From the NCBI RefSeq assembly GCF_009674825.1, contig NZ_WKJH01000001.1:682001-746000 (forward strand): a stretch of DNA of 64,000 bases, in the 5' to 3' direction. This stretch comes from Maribacter luteus. Lineage in GTDB: Bacteria > Bacteroidota > Bacteroidia > Flavobacteriales > Flavobacteriaceae. Under the pieces are notes generated by a model. The model was not told the DNA's origin, did not search any database, and saw nothing but the letters and a program-made list of their open reading frames with translations. Shown here piece after piece: positions 28,061-36,753 of the stretch; the first letter of the stretch is position 1; each line of letters starts with the position of its first letter. The position numbers and the translations under genes were made by a program.

Positions 28061-28190
28061 AAATGATTAGAAGATTTATCCACTAATGTAATAATTCCCT
28101 CTCTTTTGGGGAAGCAAATTGGAGACGTATTTTTCTTCTACCTGATTTTCAATTCAACCAAACTGATACCTATCATATTTGGGAAAACAA

Positions 28191-28228
28191 AAAACCCACA
28201 GCCTGAACATACATTCAAACCATGGGTT
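28191..28228 (-). terminator. Probable terminator of the glp operon
   Basis: On the minus strand AACCCA (28228-28223) pairs with TGGGTT, which runs straight into a U-rich tract (+ strand run of A before 28195). The loop is long (about 26 nt) but has internal complementarity. It lies about 30 bp past the stop of the outer-membrane protein gene. Confidence 0.5.
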
Positions 28229-28258
28229 GTTTTCTAAGTTTGGGGAAACTACCTAATA

Positions 28259-29026
28259 TTAAAACAAGCTAACCGCTAACTGTACCCTTGCTATTTTTTG
28301 TGAAGGGTTCCAAAGTGTCGTTGCCGACACAGGGAAGCTTAAATCTGAAAACCTAAGGGTTTTTGTTGCAGTTAGGCCTACATTCACAAAATCGAAATTT
28401 TGCTCACCATCGCCATATAAATGCGTATCACCGTTAAAGGAAAATGCACCGCCTACAAAGCCCCTTAAATTCACTTTTGATTCGGTGATCAACGGATAAG
28501 AAGCTTCTACATATGTGGAATAACGCTGCTCCAGATCCCCATCATCATTCAATTGGGCATCGCCGCTACCGTACAATAATACGTCGGCTTCCAAACGTAA
28601 TGGGAAACTTTCGTTAAAGGTATAGGATGTACGCAGGTCCAATAAATGCGTGGTGGTGTTCTTATCGTAATTCCATACATCTGGAGACGCTACGCTGCGG
28701 GTATTGAATAAATCCCACAGGCCTATAGAGAAACCATTTTCGGCATATTGAACATAGTAGTTTATCTCTTTGTACGATGTACCGTCCGCATCATTAGAGA
28801 AAGACATTCCACCCCAAAAACCTGTTGTGAAACTACCCGACTCATTCAATCTCAATTTTGAGAAAACAGCGACCATGGGCTTATCGGTAATGACCAAACC
28901 TCTCCACAAATGGTTGGTTTTTACATCAACGTTAAAGTCGATCGGACTGTCTTTCAATTCTGTTTCTTGGGCATGGCCCATTTGCACTGCAATCAGCGCT
29001 ACGAATACTAAAAGTATTTTTTTCAT
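28259..29026 (-). CDS. Outer-membrane beta-barrel protein linked to the glycerol operon
   Basis: A 255-residue protein with a signal peptide (about residues 1-19, ending GHAQ). The mature part alternates hydrophobic and polar residues, consistent with about 10-12 beta-strands, and ends in a C-terminal phenylalanine (LAVSLF), typical of barrels inserted in the outer membrane. The early segment DVKTNHLWRGLVI resembles TorF-type outer membrane proteins. It lies 24 bp after glpF, so an outer-membrane role in glycerol or glycerol-phosphate uptake is suggested by context only. Confidence 0.65.
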   Translation of the reverse strand: MKKILLVFVALIAVQMGHAQETELKDSPIDFNVDVKTNHLWRGLVITDKPMVAVFSKLRLNESGSFTTGFWGGMSFSNDADGTSYKEINYYVQYAENGFSIGLWDLFNTRSVASPDVWNYDKNTTTHLLDLRTSYTFNESFPLRLEADVLLYGSGDAQLNDDGDLEQRYSTYVEASYPLITESKVNLRGFVGGAFSFNGDTHLYGDGEQNFDFVNVGLTATKTLRFSDLSFPVSATTLWNPSQKIARVQLAVSLF

Positions 29027-29050
29027 TGTATTTACTATAAGGGGAATATT

Positions 29051-29788
29051 CTACATTAAAGCCATATATAAGTAAGCGGCTATTAAACAGCCGATGATAG
29101 GGCCTACTACCGGAATCCAAGCATAGCCCCAATCACTTTTACCTTTTACCGGTAAAATGGAGTGCATGATCCTTGGTCCTAAATCCCTTGCAGGATTAAT
29201 GGCATAGCCTGTTGTGCCTCCCAAGGCCAAACCGATTACCCAAACAAGGAAGGCAACAGGAACTGCGCCAATAGAGCCCAACCCTATAATTGCCCGTGCA
29301 TCTACATCACCGATCAAATCCAATTTTGGACCGGCCAAATAGAATATTACAAAGACCAAAACGAAGGTTCCGATAATCTCGCTCATTAAGTTGGAAAAGG
29401 TGTTCTTAATAGCCGGACCTGTACTGAAACAAGCCAACATACCTTCTTCGTCCTCGGTTACCTTAAAGTGGTCTTTATAAAATAGCCACACTAAAAACGC
29501 ACCTATCATGGCCCCGATCATTTCCCCTGCAAGATATTCGGGCACTATGGCCCAAGTAATCTTACCTGCTGCGGCCAACCCTATGGTTACCGCTGGGTTC
29601 AAATGTGCGCCACTATAAGGGCCCGCCACAACTACACCAACAAAAACGGCCAAAGCCCAAGCTGTTGTAATCTCTATCCATCCTGCTCCGTTGCCCTTTG
29701 TGCCTTTCAAGACGACATTGGCAACCACCCCGTTCCCTAATAAAATAAGGAGCATGGTTCCTAAAATTTCTGCTACTAAAATTGACAT
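29051..29788 (-). CDS. glpF: Glycerol uptake facilitator, aquaglyceroporin (MIP family)
   Basis: A 245-residue inner-membrane channel for passive glycerol entry. Both pore-lining NPA motifs are present, in SGAHLNPAVTIG and GYAINPARDLG. The aspartate following the second NPAR is the glycerol-facilitator rather than strict-aquaporin pattern. Six transmembrane helices are expected. It lies 31 bp after glpK and 24 bp ahead of the barrel gene, in the order glpD-glpK-glpF. Confidence 0.95.
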   Translation of the reverse strand: MSILVAEILGTMLLILLGNGVVANVVLKGTKGNGAGWIEITTAWALAVFVGVVVAGPYSGAHLNPAVTIGLAAAGKITWAIVPEYLAGEMIGAMIGAFLVWLFYKDHFKVTEDEEGMLACFSTGPAIKNTFSNLMSEIIGTFVLVFVIFYLAGPKLDLIGDVDARAIIGLGSIGAVPVAFLVWVIGLALGGTTGYAINPARDLGPRIMHSILPVKGKSDWGYAWIPVVGPIIGCLIAAYLYMALM

Positions 29789-29819
29789 GGTTTTATAATT
29801 TATGGTTGCTGATCAGTGA

Positions 29820-31316
29820 TTATTCCTCAATCCAATTCTGTGCACATTTAACGGCCTTATGCCAGTAATGCAACATATTGTCGACTTTCTCTTTTGGGGC
29901 TTCTGGATAAAATTCCTTATCAATACTCCATTGAGATTGGATATCATCTATACTATCCCAGTAACCAACAGCCAAACCTGCCAAATAAGCGGCACCCATA
30001 ACCGTTGTTTCCAAGGTTTTAGGTCGTATGATTTTAAATCCGAATAAATCCGCTTGAATCTGCATCAATAAATTACTTGCCGTTGCGCCACCATCGACCC
30101 TTAGTTCAATACTTTTTTCACCTGCATCGGCTTCCATCGCTTTTACAATGTCATAAACCTGAAATGCAATACCCTCCAAAGTGGCCCTTGCAATATGTGC
30201 ATCGGTAGTACCTCGAGTAAGACCAACAATGGCACCACGTGCATATTGATCCCAATAAGGGGCTCCCAAACCTGTTAGGGCGGGTACGAAATAAACTCCT
30301 CCGTTATCTTCAACGGTTTCTGCCAAATGGTTAATGCCCGGGGCTGTTTTTACCATTTTCGCCCCGTCGCGTAACCATTGTATTGCGGCGCCGCCAACAA
30401 AAACACTACCTTCTAGGGCATAGGTGGTTTTACCATTTATTTTCCAAGCAACGGTAGTTAAAAGGTTGTTTTTTGAATACACGGCTTTATCACCAGTGTT
30501 CATTAGTAGGAAACAACCTGTACCATAGGTGTTTTTTACCATTCCCGGTTTGGTACACATTTGTCCGAACAATGCTGCTTGCTGATCCCCTGCAATCCCT
30601 GCAATAGGAATTTTGGTAGAGAATAAAGTGGTAGCGGTGGTACCATAAACCTCACTACTTTCCTTAACTTCCGGTAACATTGCTTTTGGAATATTGAATA
30701 GTTTCAACAACTCATCATCCCATGCCATGGTATGAATATTGAACAACATGGTTCTACTGGCATTGGATACATCTGTAACGAACAATTTTCCTCGAGAAAG
30801 TTTCCAAATAAGCCAAGAATCAACTGTACCGAAACAAAGTTTACCTGCTTCCGCTTTTTCTCGTGCACCTTCCACATTGTCTAAAATCCACTTAAGTTTG
30901 GTAGCCGAAAAATAGGCATCGATGACCAGACCTGTTTTCTCCTTGATCATATCAACATAACCGTCATCCTTTAACTGATCGCAATATTTGGCCGTTCTTC
31001 TATCTTGCCAAACGATGGCATTATGTATTGGTTCACTCGTTTCACGATCCCAAACAACAACAGTCTCCCTTTGGTTCGTAATACCAATAGCGGCAATACT
31101 TTCTCCGTTAATACCATGTTGGGCAACTACCTCGGCTGCCACAGCAATCTGTGATGACCAAATCGCATTTGGGTCATGTTCTACCCATCCCGGTTTTGGA
31201 AAGATCTGTTCGAAAGGTTTTTGGGAAACTCTAACAATTTGCCCATCGTGATTGAATAAAATCGCGCGGGAAGAAGTCGTTCCTTGATCAAGTGCTAAAA
31301 TCAGTTTATTCTTCAT
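29820..31316 (-). CDS. glpK: Glycerol kinase
   Basis: Phosphorylates glycerol to sn-glycerol 3-phosphate with ATP. The 498-residue FGGY-family kinase begins [15 protein letters not shown], the phosphate-1 loop. It carries the substrate motif [12 protein letters not shown], the catalytic aspartate in [12 protein letters not shown] and the C-terminal [14 protein letters not shown]. Length is as expected. It lies 53 bp after glpD and 31 bp before glpF, so entry and trapping of glycerol are co-expressed. Confidence 0.97.
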   Translation of the reverse strand: MKNKLILALDQGTTSSRAILFNHDGQIVRVSQKPFEQIFPKPGWVEHDPNAIWSSQIAVAAEVVAQHGINGESIAAIGITNQRETVVVWDRETSEPIHNAIVWQDRRTAKYCDQLKDDGYVDMIKEKTGLVIDAYFSATKLKWILDNVEGAREKAEAGKLCFGTVDSWLIWKLSRGKLFVTDVSNASRTMLFNIHTMAWDDELLKLFNIPKAMLPEVKESSEVYGTTATTLFSTKIPIAGIAGDQQAALFGQMCTKPGMVKNTYGTGCFLLMNTGDKAVYSKNNLLTTVAWKINGKTTYALEGSVFVGGAAIQWLRDGAKMVKTAPGINHLAETVEDNGGVYFVPALTGLGAPYWDQYARGAIVGLTRGTTDAHIARATLEGIAFQVYDIVKAMEADAGEKSIELRVDGGATASNLLMQIQADLFGFKIIRPKTLETTVMGAAYLAGLAVGYWDSIDDIQSQWSIDKEFYPEAPKEKVDNMLHYWHKAVKCAQNWIEE

Positions 31317-31369
31317 TGTTTATTGATTAAGTGGTTTTAATTGTTTCTAGGGACAATCAAAACAGGGGT

Positions 31370-32929
31370 TTATAAAATATAATTAGAGGTTACTTCAATA
31401 TAGTCTGCAACTTGTTTGGTCTGCCATTCTTGGTCCTTCCCAAGTTCTTTTGCCATGATTTCGGCTACTTGGGGTGCGATTCGGATACTTTCTTTAGCAT
31501 CCAATAACTGGCAACGGGTTCTGCGTGCAAGGAAATCCTCAACATTTCTGGCCATTTCATTTCTTACGGCCCAAACTACTTGACCTTCTATTATGCCTAA
31601 TGAATCACTTAAAGATTTATTATAACCGTTCTGCTTCGCTAATTTTAGTAATTGCTCTTCATCACTACCATAGAAATATAAAGGGTCGTTAAGATCTACA
31701 TCCTTTTTATAACCATGTATTTTGAGGTGTTTCGTTTTGGTTGGAATATGTTTCCAATCATGATTTTTTTCCGCTTTATCGACCAAATCTTGACCCATTC
31801 TTCTGAAAGTGGTCCATTTACCTCCGACGATTGTCAATAATCCTGAATCTGAGGTGTATATTTTGTGGCTACGGGAAATCTCTTTCGTTTTGTTTCCGTC
31901 ATGACTTGGTGCCGCCAAAGGACGTAAACCAGCAAACACACTTAATACATCACTTCTTTTAGGTGCCTTTGTCAAGTATCGACTAGCGGTACTTAAAATA
32001 AAACCTATCTCTTCTTCAAGTGCCACGGGTTCCAAAGATTCTTTTTCAATAGGGGTATCCGTAGTCCCAACTATTACCTTATTATGCCATGGCACTAAAA
32101 ACAAGACCCTACCATCATCTGTTTTCGGAATCGTAATGGCATCATCACCAGGTAAAAAGGATTTGTCCAATATTAAGTGAACCCCCTGACTAGGTGCAAT
32201 TGTTTTTTTAGCTCCAGGAGCATCCATCTGTAATACGTCGTCTGCAAAAACTCCGGTAGCATTAACTACTTGCTTTCCTTTTATTTCGAAAGAATCACCA
32301 CTCTCTTCATCATGAGCGTTAACACCGATAATATGACCGTTATCGTCTTTAAGTAACCCTTCTACAGCACAATAATTTAGTACTATCGCGCCCAATTCAA
32401 CAGAACTCTGCAACGTATTTATAGCCATTCGGGAATCATCGAATTGACCATCGTAATACACGACACCTGCAGAAATTTTATCTGGATTTATAAGCGAAAT
32501 ACGTTTTAAGGTTTTGGCTTTTGAAATTCGTCTAGATCTTCCTAAGCTTAATTTACCTGCCAACAAATCGTAAAAAGTTAACCCAACGGTATATAATATT
32601 TCATCATATAAACCATGTGTCGGAATTATAAATGACTGGCTTTTAGTAATGTGAGGGGCATTTTGCAGCATTAAACCTCTTTCTACAACTGCCTCACGAA
32701 CCAAACCTATATCACCTTGGGCCAAATACCGTACACCACCATGGACTAACTTTGTTGCCTTACTTGATGTAGATTTTGTAAAATCCGATTTTTCGAGCAA
32801 AACAACAGAGTACCCTCTTGCCGATGCCTCGAGCGCAATACCGATACCGGTAGCACCACCTCCTATTATTATGAAATCGTAAGTTTTGGAACCACTCCTC
32901 AACTCATCCATCATTTCTTTTCTATTCAT
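31370..32929 (-). CDS. glpD: Aerobic glycerol-3-phosphate dehydrogenase
   Basis: A membrane-associated flavoprotein that oxidizes glycerol 3-phosphate to dihydroxyacetone phosphate and passes electrons to quinone. The 519-residue protein has the FAD-binding loop DFIIIGGGATGIGIALEA, the GlpD signature KATKLVHGGVRYL and GGKWTTFRRMGQDL near the C-terminal domain. It is the first gene of the glp operon. Its start is preceded by an unusually good Shine-Dalgarno (AGGAGAG, complement of 32935-32941) and a promoter with an operator-like repeat. Confidence 0.95.
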   Translation of the reverse strand: MNRKEMMDELRSGSKTYDFIIIGGGATGIGIALEASARGYSVVLLEKSDFTKSTSSKATKLVHGGVRYLAQGDIGLVREAVVERGLMLQNAPHITKSQSFIIPTHGLYDEILYTVGLTFYDLLAGKLSLGRSRRISKAKTLKRISLINPDKISAGVVYYDGQFDDSRMAINTLQSSVELGAIVLNYCAVEGLLKDDNGHIIGVNAHDEESGDSFEIKGKQVVNATGVFADDVLQMDAPGAKKTIAPSQGVHLILDKSFLPGDDAITIPKTDDGRVLFLVPWHNKVIVGTTDTPIEKESLEPVALEEEIGFILSTASRYLTKAPKRSDVLSVFAGLRPLAAPSHDGNKTKEISRSHKIYTSDSGLLTIVGGKWTTFRRMGQDLVDKAEKNHDWKHIPTKTKHLKIHGYKKDVDLNDPLYFYGSDEEQLLKLAKQNGYNKSLSDSLGIIEGQVVWAVRNEMARNVEDFLARRTRCQLLDAKESIRIAPQVAEIMAKELGKDQEWQTKQVADYIEVTSNYIL

Positions 32930-32972
32930 GACTCTCTCCTTTATTTTGAACTATCGTTTTCTTATTTGAGAA

Positions 32973-33003
32973 TAAATGTACAACAAAACGAAACATTTCA
33001 AAA
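32973..33003 (-). promoter_or_regulatory. glpD promoter with overlapping GlpR-like operator
   Basis: On the minus strand TTTTG (33003-32999, -33 element) and TACATTTA (32980-32973, -7 element) are 18 bp apart. The spacer contains TGTTTCGTTTTGT, the complement of the 13-mer ACAAAACGAAACA (32983-32995) that recurs exactly at the glpR start. Repressor binding here would block the promoter. Confidence 0.6.
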
Positions 33004-33004
33004 G

Positions 33005-33030
33005 TTATTTTTTATTATTTTTTATTATTT
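33005..33030. repeat. 10-bp-period AT-rich tandem repeat upstream of glpD promoter
   Basis: TTTATTATTT occurs twice in perfect tandem (33011-33020, 33021-33030), preceded by a partial third copy. A-tract phasing at one helical turn just upstream of the -33 element suggests intrinsically bent, UP-element-like DNA. Confidence 0.4.
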
Positions 33031-33153
33031 TCATAAACAATGATATTTGTCATAAAAAAAGGCCATTTCATCAGTTAGCTATATTTATTAAGCATATTTT
33101 AGCATTATATGATATTTTAAGGCTTATTTTTCGCAATAAATCAATTTTATAAC

Positions 33154-33162
33154 TTTCGTTTT
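33154..33162 (-). promoter_or_regulatory. Additional GlpR-like half element
   Basis: TTTCGTTTT (complement AAAACGAAA) matches the core of the 13-mer repeat found at both glp promoters. It lies between them and could be an auxiliary regulator site. This is a short match and could be chance. Confidence 0.35.
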
Positions 33163-33218
33163 GATACAAAATCCAACAACAAAATGTGGTGATTCAGCTT
33201 TATATTGCCATGTTTATC

Positions 33219-33243
33219 TTGTACATTTGTACAAAACGAAACA
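33219..33243 (+). promoter_or_regulatory. glpR promoter and operator region
   Basis: An inverted repeat TTGTACA-TT-TGTACAA (33219-33234) embeds a -7 element TACATTTG (33222-33229). It is followed at once by the 13-mer ACAAAACGAAACA (33231-33243), identical to the copy in the glpD promoter. The arrangement places the likely transcription start about 10 bp before the ATG at 33246 and predicts autoregulation. Confidence 0.6.
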
Positions 33244-33245
33244 AA

Positions 33246-34013
33246 ATGACACTGAATATCGTAGATCGCCATAAGCTCATTTTGAAAAAACTTGAAGCGG
33301 ACGGCTTTGTAAATGTTAATGATTTAAGTAAAGAGTTCGATGTTTCTTTGGTCACCATTCGGAAAGATCTAAAGTTACTTGAAGAAAGAAAGCTGTTGTT
33401 TCGTTCGCATGGTAAAGCTATTCCCGTAAACCCTTATATCACGGAACATCCTGTGAACATAAAGGAGAAAATACATACGAAGGAGAAAAACAAAATAGCA
33501 GTAGCGGCCGCATTGACCTTAGAGCCCCATGACAGTATTATCATTGCTTCGGGAACATCGGTCATTGAATTCGCAAGGCATATTAAACCCATAGAGGGAT
33601 TGACCGTATTAACCGCTTCTTTGAATACCGCTATTATTTTGGCCGAACACAAGGAAATAGATGTTATGCAGTTAGGGGGAATCGTAAGGTCTAGTTCTTC
33701 CTCTGTCGTTGGCCCAATTGGAGAAAAAATGTTGGCGGAATTTACATTTACCAAATTATTTCTAGGAGTCGATGGTATAGATCTGGATTACGGACTTACT
33801 ACTACAAGTTCTATGGAGGCTTCCCTTAATAAGGAAATGATCAAAGCGGCACATAAAATCATAGTATTGGCCGACTCTTCGAAATTCAGCAAAAAAGGAT
33901 TCGGAAGAATCTGTGGTATCGATGAAGTTGATCAAATCATTACAGATTCGGGCATAGACGACAAAACAAAACACCGTCTCGCAGAATTAGGTGTGGAGCT
34001 GACAATCGTTTAG
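33246..34013 (+). CDS. glpR: DeoR/GlpR-family transcriptional repressor
   Basis: Predicted repressor of the divergent glp operon, responding to glycerol 3-phosphate. The 255-residue protein has an N-terminal winged HTH (about residues 5-60, with FVNVNDLSKEFDVSLVTIRKDL split across the helices). A DeoR sugar-phosphate sensor domain follows, with the GTSVIEFARH loop and the GLTTTSSMEASLNK, LADSSKF segments. The ATG at 33246 is preferred over one 60 bp upstream because it matches the family N-terminus. The upstream ATG would also place the promoter and operator repeats inside the gene. It converges on the GH92 gene. Confidence 0.9.
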   Translation: MTLNIVDRHKLILKKLEADGFVNVNDLSKEFDVSLVTIRKDLKLLEERKLLFRSHGKAIPVNPYITEHPVNIKEKIHTKEKNKIAVAAALTLEPHDSIIIASGTSVIEFARHIKPIEGLTVLTASLNTAIILAEHKEIDVMQLGGIVRSSSSSVVGPIGEKMLAEFTFTKLFLGVDGIDLDYGLTTTSSMEASLNKEMIKAAHKIIVLADSSKFSKKGFGRICGIDEVDQIITDSGIDDKTKHRLAELGVELTIV

Positions 34014-34024
34014 ACGAATATATA

Positions 34025-34066
34025 AAAGGCAAAAAGAGAAGTTTTTACACCCCCCTTTTTGGCTTT
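34025..34066. terminator. Probable terminator between convergent glpR and GH92 genes
   Basis: AAAGGCAAAAAG (34025-34036) pairs with CTTTTTGGCTTT (34055-34066) except for one mismatch. The stem lies between two convergent stop codons and could serve both strands. Confidence 0.5.
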
Positions 34067-34089
34067 AATGATAGGTTTTCATCAAAAAA

Positions 34090-36741
34090 TCATTGTTCTG
34101 AGGTACCCCAGGCCTTGTTTGGTTCGGGTCCCATCTCAAAAACCAACTCACTACCTTCCAGGATCGCCTCATGGCTTATGTAACACAAGTTGTAAGGTTT
34201 TCCATTCAAGGTTGCCGATTGTACATAAGCGTTCTCCTTTGAATTGTTATTCGCGATTATAGTAAAAACCTTTCCGTTCCCAACATTCATTCGTACTTTA
34301 TTGAACACAGGGCTACAAAGTTGGTAAACAGGGTCTCCCGGTAGGGCAGGATAAAAGCCCATGGCACCAAAAACATACCAAGAGGATACTTGTCCGCAAT
34401 CATCGTTACCCGGTAAACCACCGACATCATTAAAAAAATACTTGGCCAACATATCCCTTACTACTTTTTGTGTTTTCCATGGTGTGCCTAAACTATTGTA
34501 CATATAGGGGGCATGCATTGAAAACTCATCACCCACGTAATACATATCTTTTTCGAAAAATTGGTCAAGATAGTTTATCAACTTGTCTTCCCCTCCCATA
34601 AAATCAGCTAAACCTGGAATGTCATGGGGCACCAATAACGTATGGTTCCTATAATACACCTCGGTATCGTGATCCGTACCTTGTGCCCAAACACTAATAC
34701 TCTTATCAAACGGAGGCAGCCATTCCCCATTTAACTTCTTACCACGTACCAAACCAGTTTCCTTATCCAATACATTGATATAACGTTTTGAACGTTCCAT
34801 GTATTCAGTGTACTTGTCATCTTTACCTAGAGCTTTTGCCATTTGGGCAATACAATAATCATCGTATGAAAACTCCAATGTCCTTGCAACGGGTTCACCA
34901 TAAAACCCAAAAACATCTGCAGGAACATATCCTATTTCATTAAAGTGATCAATCCCAACCCGCCCGGAAAATCCGCGGTTTCCTTTTTCATTGGCATTTT
35001 TCAACATGGATTCAAAGGCCACATCGGTATCGAAACCCCTTATACCTTTTACATAGGCATCGGCTATAACGGCATCGGCATGCGTACCCATCATAATACT
35101 ACGGTACCACGGATTGGGCCATTTAGGTAACCACCCTCCCTCTTCGTAGGCATTCAACATACCATTAATAACGTTTGTGGTTTCTTCAGGCTTTACTAAT
35201 ACCCATAATGGATGTAAAGACCTAAACGTATCCCAGATAGAAAGGTCGGTGTACATTTGACCCTCATGCACTTGATAATCAAACGGACTGAAATACCTAC
35301 CGTCTTCATTCAGATTTCGCGGGTTTACGAAACATTTGGTCAATGCCGTGTAGAAAATGGACTTATCATCCTCACTACCTTCTACTTGAATCAAATTCAG
35401 TTCATTCTCCCAAACACCGGAACTTTTCGTCACCGCTTTGTCAAAATCGAAATCCGGGAACTCTTCATCCATATTCGCTCGGGCCTGGGCAATATCAATC
35501 AAAGATGTTCCGACTTTCATTTTCACCTTTTCCTGATTTTTGGTTGAAAAAGTTACATAAACTGCATTCCCATCTGCCCCTTCCAAAGCCAACTTGGCGC
35601 CCATTTCAGGATCTGGCCGCACTGGCTCTGCACATCTTAAATGCATTTCAGTCGTACTTGACCCATCATAATATTCGATCCGTATTTTGTATTCGTGCCC
35701 TTTTGTTAGGTTCACCTTATGTATATTGGTGCCTGTTGCCCTATACTTCCATTCATCTATTACCAATTGGTCATCTATGTACATACGGGTGCCATCCTTG
35801 GTTGTTAACTCGAAAGAATGCTCTCCTGAATGGCGTGCAACAAATATTCCCGTAAATCTTACAGAGAAAAAATCGGCCTTAACACCTTCAGCCGGTTCTT
35901 TTAACCAATTATAATTTAATTTGGTATAGTTCTTCACTACATCTGGCTTCCCTTGTAATTTGTCGTTGTTGAAATACTCTGCTTTAAACCCGTTTGGAAC
36001 TAATTTTTCATCAACCACATTAGGGAGTAAATCAATAGTATACGTATCAAATTCCTTATCAAATTTCGCAACAAAGTGATTCCTGAAATGACCAGCGATA
36101 ACCATATAACCTTCAATCTCATTTTTTTCAGGGATTACCTTATAGTGGCCAGGAACATAAACCCCATCGAACACCACAGATGAAGATTTTGATTCTGGAT
36201 AGGTAAACTGAAAGAATCCCGTTTTCGCGGCTGCCGTTAGTTCAGCCTTAATGTTGTAATCATCTAATTGTACCGAATAATAATGTGGTTTGGCCACCTC
36301 GGAATCATGACTGAATTTAGAAGCACGTTCATCGGCATCAATATTTACTTCACCTGTCATGGGCATTAATGACATAGGGCCCCAATCACCGACAACTGCT
36401 CCATTAGGATATCGTGTGCCACGAAAACCTTGAATCTTTTCTTGATCGTACCAATAGGGAACTGGAACGGTAACAACCCTATCTGTCCATTTTGCCGTTT
36501 GGGGTGTCCAGTGGGTTAAGGCAGATGGGTTCCCCACAATAGGGGAAACGTAACCCATAGGCTCTTCGACCTCGGTAACCGTAATATCGGCTATACTGGC
36601 TGCCGTACCCACCCTTGTGTCTACATATTCCAAATAATTATTGCCCGACAAACCTTTATCCCCTTCATTTTCATCACAACTAGAGCAAATACAGCAAACT
36701 CCAATACATACCAAAAACTTTATCAATCTAAAATTCATCAT
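34090..36741 (-). CDS. GH92 alpha-mannosidase lipoprotein with inserted PA14 domain
   Basis: An exo-acting, calcium-dependent alpha-mannosidase family; members remove alpha-1,2/1,3/1,6-linked mannose. The 883-residue protein has a signal with lipobox ICSSC (Cys about residue 22). The N-terminal GH92 beta-sandwich starts YLEYVDTRVGT. A PA14 domain (about residues 250-370, FKAEYFNNDKL to EYYDGSSTTEMHLR) is inserted, followed by the (alpha/alpha)6 catalytic domain with YTDLSIWDTFRSLHPL, GGWLPKWPNPWY and the C-terminal signature GNDDCGQVSSWYVFGAMGF. It lies 12 bp after the GH38 gene, so both are co-translated. Linkage specificity cannot be set from sequence. Confidence 0.9.
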   Translation of the reverse strand: MMNFRLIKFLVCIGVCCICSSCDENEGDKGLSGNNYLEYVDTRVGTAASIADITVTEVEEPMGYVSPIVGNPSALTHWTPQTAKWTDRVVTVPVPYWYDQEKIQGFRGTRYPNGAVVGDWGPMSLMPMTGEVNIDADERASKFSHDSEVAKPHYYSVQLDDYNIKAELTAAAKTGFFQFTYPESKSSSVVFDGVYVPGHYKVIPEKNEIEGYMVIAGHFRNHFVAKFDKEFDTYTIDLLPNVVDEKLVPNGFKAEYFNNDKLQGKPDVVKNYTKLNYNWLKEPAEGVKADFFSVRFTGIFVARHSGEHSFELTTKDGTRMYIDDQLVIDEWKYRATGTNIHKVNLTKGHEYKIRIEYYDGSSTTEMHLRCAEPVRPDPEMGAKLALEGADGNAVYVTFSTKNQEKVKMKVGTSLIDIAQARANMDEEFPDFDFDKAVTKSSGVWENELNLIQVEGSEDDKSIFYTALTKCFVNPRNLNEDGRYFSPFDYQVHEGQMYTDLSIWDTFRSLHPLWVLVKPEETTNVINGMLNAYEEGGWLPKWPNPWYRSIMMGTHADAVIADAYVKGIRGFDTDVAFESMLKNANEKGNRGFSGRVGIDHFNEIGYVPADVFGFYGEPVARTLEFSYDDYCIAQMAKALGKDDKYTEYMERSKRYINVLDKETGLVRGKKLNGEWLPPFDKSISVWAQGTDHDTEVYYRNHTLLVPHDIPGLADFMGGEDKLINYLDQFFEKDMYYVGDEFSMHAPYMYNSLGTPWKTQKVVRDMLAKYFFNDVGGLPGNDDCGQVSSWYVFGAMGFYPALPGDPVYQLCSPVFNKVRMNVGNGKVFTIIANNNSKENAYVQSATLNGKPYNLCYISHEAILEGSELVFEMGPEPNKAWGTSEQ

Positions 36742-36753
36742 ACTTTTTATCCT

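Noticed and set aside
33186-33245. Upstream ATG for the GlpR gene giving a 275-residue protein
   Set aside because: Would translate through the promoter and operator repeats; the family N-terminus matches the start at 33246.
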